IMG/VR virus record: IMGVR_UViG_3300043398_000049
Coordinates: 1-25,776 of that record
Strand: one strand, 5' to 3'
DNA: 25,776 nt
From: a virus
Translations under genes and position numbers: made by a program
Notes under the pieces: generated by a model
Told to the model about the DNA's origin: nothing
Database searches by the model: none
Seen by the model: only the letters and a program-made list of their open reading frames with translations
Part shown: one piece after another, positions 13,024-19,659 of the stretch
Layout: each line of letters opens with the position of its first letter
How positions within the stretch are numbered: position 1 is the stretch's first letter

Positions 13024-13711
13024 TTAGCATTTCTTCCTTTTCGGCATTCCACACATAGTCATGCAATCCCTCCGGCCTGTTGTCAAACCATGGGCCGCCA
13101 AGTGTGTAATGGGCAACAATTAAATCTTCAGGCATTGGCTGCACGTCTACCAGCCAGTTATAGCCAGTGGGTAGCTCGCCTATCTCTGAATCGTGCAGCC
13201 AGTAAAAGGCGTGCAGATCACGCCCAGGCCTGCGGTTTATGTCGTCAATGGATAGCCGCCGATTAGCAGGATGGCCACAATTAAACGCCATGAAGGATGA
13301 CCAATTCTTTCTGCTGTATTTCGTCTGGATACAATTATCCATCTTTATGCCTTCATCGCCGGCATGCTTATGCTTTACACACATAACCGCATATTGGCTG
13401 GCCAGCAATGGCAATATCTTGTAAATGTCATCAGCAAAAATCATGTCGCAATCCATGAATATTGCCCAGCCGTTTTGATGAATCAATGGCACCAAAAACC
13501 GCGAAACTGAAAACTCTGTAGAGAATGGCGCATCACTTACAACGTCATGCATGCCGATGGTATGGCGGGTAATCAAACCTTGCGCCTTTAACTTGTCTAG
13601 CTTCAACGGCACGATATTAACCGGCTTGCTTGCGTATTTGCGCAACGTGTAGCAGCAAACGTCAAACGCTATCTTTTCTCGCTCATCATAGCCGATATAC
13701 ACCGTCAGCAT
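13013..13711 (-). CDS. GT8-like glycosyltransferase
   Basis: A 232-residue GT-A-fold enzyme resembling family GT8. It has an N-terminal nucleotide-sugar strand (MLTVYIGYDEREKIAFDV), a helix with FSVSRFLVPLI, the metal-binding DxD in FMDCDMIFADD (D87, D89), and a C-terminal HYTLGGPWFD at 201-210 that matches the His-containing metal-binding end of GT8 enzymes. GT8 enzymes transfer hexoses from UDP-sugar to acceptors. The ATG at 13711 has GGTGGAGG upstream; an in-frame extension to 13759 is unlikely. Overlaps both neighbours, ending the modification cassette. Acceptor unknown. Confidence 0.85.
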   Translation of the reverse strand: MLTVYIGYDEREKIAFDVCCYTLRKYASKPVNIVPLKLDKLKAQGLITRHTIGMHDVVSDAPFSTEFSVSRFLVPLIHQNGWAIFMDCDMIFADDIYKILPLLASQYAVMCVKHKHAGDEGIKMDNCIQTKYSRKNWSSFMAFNCGHPANRRLSIDDINRRPGRDLHAFYWLHDSEIGELPTGYNWLVDVQPMPEDLIVAHYTLGGPWFDNRPEGLHDYVWNAEKEEMLNGH

Positions 13712-14199
13712 TTTATTGCCTCCACCCTGAAATCTCTGTTTAGTTTTCTTCCATGCCATTCCGGTGGCTTTTCTTTTATGTCAGTAAATCCGGCCTCTTT
13801 TAAAAGCGGCTTAATTGTTTCAAACGTCCAGCCCCACTTATGGCACATGAGGGGATCTTCCAATGTCTGATCGCCGTATATTGGCCACATGGCAAACTGA
13901 TCATTCATGCCATGCAGTAAATTCTTGGCAGCCTTAAACACATCCGGCATTTCAATAATTATTTGACCCCCTGGCTTTAATAATCTAGCCCACTCTTTCA
14001 ATACTGCCGGCACTTCCCACCGGTAAAAATGCTCAAGTATATGGACTGACAAAACAACATTGGCAGATGCATCAGGCAGTGGAACGTCAGATACATCGCA
14101 GAATATATCCGGGTCACGCGGCGCTTTGGGATGCCGCACCATGTCGCAATTTGTCCATCCATCAAGTACATGTTTTCCGCAGGCCAAGTGTATTTTCAT
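13705..14199 (-). CDS. Class I SAM-dependent methyltransferase
   Basis: A 164-residue protein with the conserved motifs of small class I methyltransferases: IHLACGKHVLDGWTNCD (residues 3-19, the SAM loop with an acidic end), VVLSVHILEHFYRWE (48-62, the 'H.LEH' motif), RLLKPGGQIIIEMPD (72-86), and a C-terminal KWGWTFETIKPLLKEAGF. This family is common in sugar and lipopolysaccharide gene clusters. Together with the adjacent dioxygenase and glycosyltransferases it may methylate a sugar. ATGA overlap with the oxygenase and 7-base overlap with the GT8-like gene. Substrate cannot be read from sequence. Confidence 0.88.
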   Translation of the reverse strand: MKIHLACGKHVLDGWTNCDMVRHPKAPRDPDIFCDVSDVPLPDASANVVLSVHILEHFYRWEVPAVLKEWARLLKPGGQIIIEMPDVFKAAKNLLHGMNDQFAMWPIYGDQTLEDPLMCHKWGWTFETIKPLLKEAGFTDIKEKPPEWHGRKLNRDFRVEAIKC

Positions 14200-14792
14200 T
14201 TATAGACCGTCGAGTGTTTGTCGGTAAACCAATCTGGTTTTTCTTTTGTATAATAGTATAGCGCAATACTACGCCTGCACATATTTTCAGGGCATGACAG
14301 CGGGAATGGATGCCCATGCCATGATGTTTCTGACGTATTAAATATGACAGCCCTGCCGGCAATCGGCTCTACCATAACCTCCATTTTTTCACCAAGTAAT
14401 AACTGCCCGCCAAATTCAGGTAGCCAATTTTTATTCAGGTAGATTAACAAATTAACGCGGCGATAAAGAGGCCCAGGCAATTGATTAAAATCAACATGCA
14501 TACCAAGGAACCCGCCGCGCCTAATTTCATGCAGCCCGCCGCCGCGCAATTTCTTATCTGGAATTAAATTAGGAATTCCGGTTATCGACTCGAGTCTTGC
14601 AATAAATTCTTTTGAATTAAGCCATCGGACAAGGCGCTTTGCTGCAGTCGGCAATCTCGTTGAAAATCTTTTTATTGATGTGTCTTTTGAAATCGAACCC
14701 ATCTTTTTTGGCCACTCTGCCAAGATGTTATCAATCTCAACGACTGGAATAAAATCATCAATGATCACATGGGGGAATGGGTCATTTATCAT
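14196..14792 (-). CDS. 2OG-Fe(II) oxygenase (prolyl 4-hydroxylase-like dioxygenase)
   Basis: A 198-residue double-stranded beta-helix dioxygenase. The iron facial triad is visible as H99-x-D101 in FLGMHVDFNQ and H159 in SETSWHGHPFPL, with a 2-oxoglutarate-binding Arg at about 174 in CRRSIALYYYT. The sequence GGGLHEIRRGGFLGMHVDF is very typical of the 2OG-FeII_Oxy_3/P4Hc group. Members act on protein side chains (Pro, Lys) or small molecules, and many occur in bacterial and phage sugar clusters. It lies in a translation-coupled cassette with methyltransferase and glycosyltransferases, near a collagen-like gene (see findings). Actual substrate unknown. Confidence 0.92.
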   Translation of the reverse strand: MINDPFPHVIIDDFIPVVEIDNILAEWPKKMGSISKDTSIKRFSTRLPTAAKRLVRWLNSKEFIARLESITGIPNLIPDKKLRGGGLHEIRRGGFLGMHVDFNQLPGPLYRRVNLLIYLNKNWLPEFGGQLLLGEKMEVMVEPIAGRAVIFNTSETSWHGHPFPLSCPENMCRRSIALYYYTKEKPDWFTDKHSTVYK

Positions 14793-15606
14793 CTTTCATT
14801 TTCTCAATGGTGGCATTGGCGAATTTCATCATATCTCGTGATTCATGTGGCGCCCAATTAAACCATGCTACCTTTGCCAAAAAATCCAATCTCTCATCTC
14901 TGGTAAGGTGTAGTTCCCTTGATATTTCGCCTGGGTAAATTGCAGCCCCTACGCCATCCGTGCAGATGGCTGGAACGCCATGTATACAAGCATCAACGCT
15001 CACGTTAGAATGATTTGAAACAACAAGACGGCATCCTGTCAACCATTTTTTAATATCGCCCTCATGCGCAACAATGCACCCTGATATAGTTTCTACGCCC
15101 CTTGGTTTTGGCCTGAATGCAACGGGAGTAAGCGGGTAGAATTTATTGATCTTTGCTACCATGCCCTTTTCCCAAGTCATATCATTATGGCCCAAAAACG
15201 CCTTTGATTTTCTGCCAAGGCCACACAATAAAATATGACCATCTTTGTCATAGGTATCTAACAGCTTAATTCTGTTTTGATTGAATCTTGAGGGGTCATT
15301 GGTTGCATGCTTCAGTATATTCTGCGGGTGCCATTCATTGATTGAAAGCCTTGCATGTGATCGCCTGTAGCCATAATCTCTGCCAAAATATCCTATATCA
15401 AGAATGATAACATTCCTACCAGTCGCCCGATGCTCTTTAATTGCTTGTTGCTGAACCTTGCCGCCATATCCCCAAAGTACAAGATTTTTGCATTTACCTT
15501 GATATGAATTGGTGATAATTGATCGAGTGGAATTTGCAATTTCTTTTAAAAAGAATTGCGCCCTGTCTGGGTTGGTGTTCAGTATTAAAACCTCGTTTTC
15601 AACCAT
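14782..15606 (-). CDS. Capsule/glycan-transferase-like protein, 274 aa
   Basis: Probably a GT-B-like or Kps/capsule-biosynthesis-like protein. Residues 1-70 alternate strands and helices with a Rossmann-like feel (NLVLWGYGGKVQQQAIKEH, NVIILDIGYFG). The C-terminal part has HILLCGLGRKSKAF and, at 195-224, VVSNHSNVSVDACIHGVPAI, which resembles the sugar-phosphate binding region of capsule-type transferases ('sn.S.v..da...G.P.i'). Overlaps the preceding gene by 22 bases and the oxygenase gene by 11 bases. No membrane segments. Family assignment is moderate. Confidence 0.65.
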   Translation of the reverse strand: MVENEVLILNTNPDRAQFFLKEIANSTRSIITNSYQGKCKNLVLWGYGGKVQQQAIKEHRATGRNVIILDIGYFGRDYGYRRSHARLSINEWHPQNILKHATNDPSRFNQNRIKLLDTYDKDGHILLCGLGRKSKAFLGHNDMTWEKGMVAKINKFYPLTPVAFRPKPRGVETISGCIVAHEGDIKKWLTGCRLVVSNHSNVSVDACIHGVPAICTDGVGAAIYPGEISRELHLTRDERLDFLAKVAWFNWAPHESRDMMKFANATIEKMKDDK

Positions 15607-16391
15607 TCCAGATATTCAGCCGCAACTGCCTCTATTGAGTAGTGTGTTTTTTTATTCTTGTATTCATTGGCCAATGAAAGCCTGTAATCATGGTCAGCAA
15701 TTCTATCAAACGATTTTGCCAAGTCTGTAAATAAATCAACTCTTTCAAACCTAACGCCATACTCAAGATACCCGCATTCAGGTAATGCAATAAATGGTGT
15801 CAGTGATCCGATAGCATTTGAAAACTTTACCCCTGATTTCCAGTGGTCGCTTGCATAATTTCGCCACTGGCCGCCGCGCACCCCAATCATTGCATCACAC
15901 GATGCTATATTTGCTGGATTAATATCGAATTTCCACCCGCGTGATTTACACTCACGCAAAATAAATGGCAGCCATTCTGTTATGTAATGTGGCGCACCTT
16001 CATAACCAATAACTCTAACGTCTTTCCTTATTTGATTTTCTTCAATGCTTGGCCTGTAGTGGTGCCGCAAACTCCAGCTTGCTAACACATCATCTTCCAT
16101 CTTTTGCGTTGCTGCTATCGTGTACTTAAAGCCGCGCATCTTTTCCTTTACATATTCAAAATAATTCCCGCGTTGCATTGGTTGAGGCCAGCAATCAACA
16201 ACATCAAAAACACTATTGCCAAAATTAAGCGCCGCGCTTGTCGGCCTTTTAACGCATATACAAACATCATACCCTTCCAAATCTTTTGCCATTGCATTGG
16301 GGATAACATCGGCGCCAATGGCTCGCCCCAATTGCTCCCCGCGAACCTTCCAACTTCCTGATTTGCCGTTGCCAGTTATTACAATGCGCAT
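15585..16391 (-). CDS. Putative glycosyltransferase, 268 aa
   Basis: Opens with MRIVITGNGKSGSWKVRGEQ LGRAIGA (residues 1-27), a start typical of phage and bacterial GT-B proteins that bind the sugar donor late in the sequence. HWKSGVKFSNAIGSLTPFIA at 183-202 resembles the donor-binding region ('kpg.k.snai..gtP.i..pe'), followed by CGYLEYG. The preceding gene overlaps it by 13 bases. The protein has no signal sequence or membrane helix, so it should act in the cytoplasm, modifying a cytoplasmic or assembling virion substrate. Acceptor and sugar are unknown. Confidence 0.65.
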   Translation of the reverse strand: MRIVITGNGKSGSWKVRGEQLGRAIGADVIPNAMAKDLEGYDVCICVKRPTSAALNFGNSVFDVVDCWPQPMQRGNYFEYVKEKMRGFKYTIAATQKMEDDVLASWSLRHHYRPSIEENQIRKDVRVIGYEGAPHYITEWLPFILRECKSRGWKFDINPANIASCDAMIGVRGGQWRNYASDHWKSGVKFSNAIGSLTPFIALPECGYLEYGVRFERVDLFTDLAKSFDRIADHDYRLSLANEYKNKKTHYSIEAVAAEYLEWLKTRF

Positions 16392-17125
16392 AGTTTACCT
16401 ATCGCCTCGCCACTTTCTATTTCATCCAGTGTCCACATCGCGTCATATATTTTTTCAAACGCCTTTTGCCTATCCGGCTTTTGAGGAATTTCAAAATTAG
16501 CCTTGCTGATATGTGTTGCTCCATCTTTCGCTATCCAGTTTTTAAATTCATAAAATACCGGGATTCCTTCAGCCATTGCCTTGATTGCCGCACCGCTGCC
16601 CCACGTTATCACGTAAATTGCACTTTTAAGATCATCTAACAAAGGAACGCAATCTCTAACGCCTGGGTGCATTCTAGTCCTGCATTTAACCGGGAGATTT
16701 AATTCCCAGCCGTTTGGCATGGCCACTCCGGCAGGGCCTATGCCGCGCTGTGGCAATGCCACAACCTCTTTCCCCACATTGCGGTATGGCTTTAATTCTT
16801 GGCCATAATAACGATACCTGTCGCCATTGCTGCATGGCCATCTTCCTGCACCATTGTGCTGGTCGCGTGACAATGCATACCATACATTCCCGGCGTGGCT
16901 TTTGCCCATATAGCCATTTTCAGCAACCAGCACATTTGCGCCGGCTGACTCGAATTGCTTTGCTAAATTATCGCTTTGCCCGTATCTATTCCAAACTATA
17001 ACGACATCATCAGGTGTTGGCCTCGCAATGCTTGAGACGACAGTATACCCGTTAGCCTTCAGGCCATTTTCAAAAGCATGTCGCCGATAATTTGGCGAGT
17101 CTTTAAGATTTACTACTGCGCGCAC
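16379..17125 (-). CDS. Putative capsule/glycan-transferase-like phage protein, 248 aa
   Basis: A 248-residue protein starting at GTG (17125), with an AGAGG site about 6-8 bases upstream inside the previous gene. It shows features of a phage-associated glycan transferase group: VVALPQRGIGPAGVAMPNGW at 121-140 and VITWGSGAAIKAMAEGIPVF at 172-191, the latter like the 'gSg...A...g.Pv' sugar-nucleotide region of capsule transferases. It may act with the two neighbouring transferase-like proteins. Overlaps the next gene by 13 bases. I judge family membership from motif memory only. Confidence 0.6.
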   Translation of the reverse strand: MRAVVNLKDSPNYRRHAFENGLKANGYTVVSSIARPTPDDVVIVWNRYGQSDNLAKQFESAGANVLVAENGYMGKSHAGNVWYALSRDQHNGAGRWPCSNGDRYRYYGQELKPYRNVGKEVVALPQRGIGPAGVAMPNGWELNLPVKCRTRMHPGVRDCVPLLDDLKSAIYVITWGSGAAIKAMAEGIPVFYEFKNWIAKDGATHISKANFEIPQKPDRQKAFEKIYDAMWTLDEIESGEAIGKLCAL

Positions 17126-17649
17126 AATTCAGCCTCTAGCGTTGAAATTCTAAATGCCTTTAATTCTGTATAACGCGAACAATTCACGATCTTTTCTTTT
17201 TCTTTTATTTCATCAAAATGGGCATGCCATCTTTTTACCCTTTCTTCAACCGGGTTGCATAGCGGCAATTCATGCGGGCCATGCCAGTGTATGCCATTCT
17301 TCAGGCTGCAATCATAGCCTAACAGAATTACTTTATCTGCCTTGAGTTTATCAATGGCAAACTCTATCGCCCGTTTTCCGCTGTTCTGCACACCCCTGTA
17401 TGGGCCGTGTACATTTAATCTGTGATGCTGTGCTACATTTTCAAGACATGTCCATTTTTTAGCGTCTGTAGTTATTTTCTTTTCGTTCTCTCGCCACCAT
17501 CCCGGGTCGCCTGCGTAAATATGCTTTGCGAATGCGACCATTTCCCAAGTGTTGTTGATTGCCACTGTTTCAATCCCTGACTGCCTTACAATGTCGCAAT
17601 CTTCGCGGGTTAAGCTTGGGCCAGATGCTATACAACATATAACCCTCAT
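17113..17649 (-). CDS. DUF115/MptE-like Rossmann-type phage protein
   Basis: A 178-residue protein starting MRVICCIASGPSLTREDCDI, the signature of DUF115-like (6-hydroxymethylpterin pyrophosphokinase MptE-like or motility-accessory) proteins common in phage genomes and surface-glycan clusters. Residues 26-50 give IETVAINNTWEMVAFAKHIY, and 107-114 VILLGYDC, the second Rossmann-like strand; HWHGPHELPL lies at 121-130. Members of this group can transfer activated nonulosonic or pyrophosphate-linked groups. The role here is undetermined. Its ATG follows the head-closure stop directly (TGAATG), opening the modification cassette. Confidence 0.75.
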   Translation of the reverse strand: MRVICCIASGPSLTREDCDIVRQSGIETVAINNTWEMVAFAKHIYAGDPGWWRENEKKITTDAKKWTCLENVAQHHRLNVHGPYRGVQNSGKRAIEFAIDKLKADKVILLGYDCSLKNGIHWHGPHELPLCNPVEERVKRWHAHFDEIKEKEKIVNCSRYTELKAFRISTLEAELCAQ

Positions 17650-18549
17650 TCAAAAATAATTCCACGCTATTGACCCAGAAACTGAATTACTTCTTGCATC
17701 AACCAAGGTACAGATTGCAGGCCCGCCAATCTGCGCGCAATACATTGCAAAGGTGTTTGGTGTTGCGGCGAGTGCTGCAGTTAATATATGGCTATTAACA
17801 GGTTGGCCATTTTTGTATAGCCATACCGTTCCGTATGTCCCAGCATTTGAATCGACTGCTATTGAATATTGCGCTTGATCATCGTAGTCGAATTCTATTA
17901 GCCCTGTATTGTCAGGTGTAATTAAATTCCCCACTCGATAGTAGCTATTCAGCCCGCTGCGGTGCAATGCAAACCCTATTGCCATAGTTGGCGGATACGT
18001 TGCAAAGGCAAAATAATAAACTCCGCCCTGATCAAATGAAGGGCCAATAATAGTACAATCTTGCTTTGTTCCGCTATATATGAATTCTTGCTGTGTAACT
18101 ACAATGCCGCCACTTCCGGTAAATTGCGCAGTGTAGTCAGTTAATATCTCAGCACTTGCCCCATTGCTTGTGGTCAACACTACCAACGTTGGCGGGTCTA
18201 TGCTGTCAGTCTCCAAAACCTCACTGACTGGAATTGTCAGCCATGTTTTTCCGGTTTCAAGATCTGGCAAAATGCCATGGATGTTAAATGTTTTACCCAT
18301 GCCTATTATGCGCATTTTAACATTTAATCCCGGCCTGTTTCTTATCGTAATTCTGGCCACAATTTCAGATTGCATGGCATTTGATGATACAAATTCCTTT
18401 GCCGACAAATAATGGATTTCTGCCGGCACAGTACTACAGCCGGTTACAGTTTGCCATGCGTCAACCATTCCGCCGGTTGTGGAGTCTTGCGTTTGCACTG
18501 CATGCTGAATTTCAACAACATGGCGCAATCTTCCGGCATTTATTCCCAT
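17650..18549 (-). CDS. Head-closure / head-tail joining protein fused to a LamG/SPRY-like domain
   Basis: Residues 1-115 are a head-tail joining protein of the SPP1 gp16/HK97 type (phage_H_T_join): NAGRLRHVVEIQHAVQTQDS, VPAEIHYLSAKEFVSSNAMQ, TIRNRPGLNVKMRIIGMGKT and FNIHGILPDLETGKTWLTIP. Usual length is about 110 residues. Residues 120-299 form an extra beta-rich domain (VYYFAFATYPPTMAIGFALH, VGNLITPDNTGLIEFDYDDQ, VWLYKNGQPVNSHIL) resembling SPRY or concanavalin-type sandwiches that bind glycans or proteins. The fusion is unusual and would project a decoration from the neck. GAGGTAG precedes the ATG. Confidence 0.85.
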   Translation of the reverse strand: MGINAGRLRHVVEIQHAVQTQDSTTGGMVDAWQTVTGCSTVPAEIHYLSAKEFVSSNAMQSEIVARITIRNRPGLNVKMRIIGMGKTFNIHGILPDLETGKTWLTIPVSEVLETDSIDPPTLVVLTTSNGASAEILTDYTAQFTGSGGIVVTQQEFIYSGTKQDCTIIGPSFDQGGVYYFAFATYPPTMAIGFALHRSGLNSYYRVGNLITPDNTGLIEFDYDDQAQYSIAVDSNAGTYGTVWLYKNGQPVNSHILTAALAATPNTFAMYCAQIGGPAICTLVDARSNSVSGSIAWNYF

Positions 18550-18551
18550 GT

Positions 18552-18890
18552 CTACCTCAGTGCAGGGTCGCGCAATGAATACAGCATTGCAGTTACATCG
18601 TTAGGCAACATGCCAAGCTGGAATGCGCCATCAGGATTCACGTCACGATTTTTAAACATGTACCCAACCAATAACATGCATGCCGCCTGCACTTTGTAGG
18701 GTACTCCAATTGCCACGCCATTACTGTCATTTACGGTTTCACCCATAGAATCAGTAAAAGAATCTGCGCCGTTTTTCAGATAGTCGATTATCATTTCGCT
18801 GGCCGCATTTATTTGCAGCGTGATATAACTGTCATAGGTGGTGAAGTCTATTCCTAAATGCACCTTTATATTATCAAGGCTTACTAGCAT
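18552..18890 (-). CDS. Head-tail connector protein (gp6-like)
   Basis: A 112-residue helical protein of the HK97 gp6 / phage_QLRG-type head-tail connector family: SLDNIKVHLGIDFTTYDSYI, an amphipathic helix around ITLQINAASEMIIDYLKNG, and VPYKVQAACMLLVGYMFKNR (103 to the end with LPNDVTAMLYSLRDPALR). It forms the ring below the portal. The start (18890) overlaps the collagen-like gene by 17 bases, and the stop lies two bases before the head-closure ATG, the order seen in HK97-like phages. Confidence 0.9.
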   Translation of the reverse strand: MLVSLDNIKVHLGIDFTTYDSYITLQINAASEMIIDYLKNGADSFTDSMGETVNDSNGVAIGVPYKVQAACMLLVGYMFKNRDVNPDGAFQLGMLPNDVTAMLYSLRDPALR

Positions 18891-19659
18891 TTATTTGCAC
18901 CCCACTCACTAAATCCTTGCCGTCTTTCCCGTCCTTGCCATCGCGCCCCTTTTTGACAGCCAGCGTCCAGCCTTTGCTGCCGGTTTCGCCAGGCTTGTCA
19001 GATGTAATTTCATTACAGTGCCACAGGCTGCCGGCCCATGTAACGGCATCCCCGGGGGAGTATCCGCCTGGCATAAACACGCCGCGATAAATTAACGCTG
19101 GAATCTCTACTGATCTTTCAATTATTTTGCCATCTGACAAAACAGACTTAATGCTTATGCCGCGCTCGCTAACTTGCTGAATATCTAACGATGCAACACC
19201 GGCCACAATGCATTCCCATCCCTTCATTTCATCAGTACGCTGATACGCTCGCCATAGTCCGTTGTTGTGGCTTGCATATGTGCCTCGCGGGTATGATTTT
19301 TCAGCATCGATGGCCGGCATTATTTCAAGCTCTAGCGCGTCTTTTCCATCATTGCCATCCTTTCCATTTATGCCGTCACCGCCTTTTTCCCCGTCTTTGC
19401 CATCCTTTCCATTGGTGCCGTCTTTCCCGTTTATTCCATCGGCTCCCTTTCCTCCATCATTGCCATCCTTTCCATCACGACCATCTTTGCCATTTTCAAC
19501 GACAACGTGCTTGGCAATTTCTACAGCCGTTGGGATCTCGCGCAACTCTAACGCCTTTACCCTTTCTGACAAGCCATCAATGCTTTCGGCTACAAATTTT
19601 TTAATTGCCGCAGCCATGTCGGCCATGTGTTTTTTTACATCTTCAGATTTCAATTTCAA
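18874..19659 (-). CDS. Collagen-like virion fibre with carbohydrate-binding-like modules
   Basis: A 261-residue modular protein. Residues 1-55 form a coiled-coil-like segment. 57-107 are 17 Gly-X-Y triplets rich in GKD, GND and GRD with no proline. 120-155 and 188-235 each hold a Trp-rich module (YPRGTYASHNNGLWRAYQRT; YSPGDAVTWAGSLWHCNEIT) resembling CBM5/12-type chitin-binding domains. 238-249 are four more triplets. It starts at TTG with AAGGGG 7 bases upstream and overlaps the portal gene by 17 bases. Location suggests a head or neck decoration fibre, trimeric by analogy to collagen. A later ATG (residue 12) lacks a good ribosome site. Confidence 0.85.
   Translation of the reverse strand: MKLKSEDVKKHMADMAAAIKKFVAESIDGLSERVKALELREIPTAVEIAKHVVVENGKDGRDGKDGNDGGKGADGINGKDGTNGKDGKDGEKGGDGINGKDGNDGKDALELEIMPAIDAEKSYPRGTYASHNNGLWRAYQRTDEMKGWECIVAGVASLDIQQVSERGISIKSVLSDGKIIERSVEIPALIYRGVFMPGGYSPGDAVTWAGSLWHCNEITSDKPGETGSKGWTLAVKKGRDGKDGKDGKDLVSGVQINASKP

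Noticed and set aside
18900-19500. Tandem DNA repeat or CRISPR-like array
   Set aside because: The short-period repetition is explained by Gly-X-Y codon repeats (GGN-AAN-GAN); there are no constant repeats with unique spacers.
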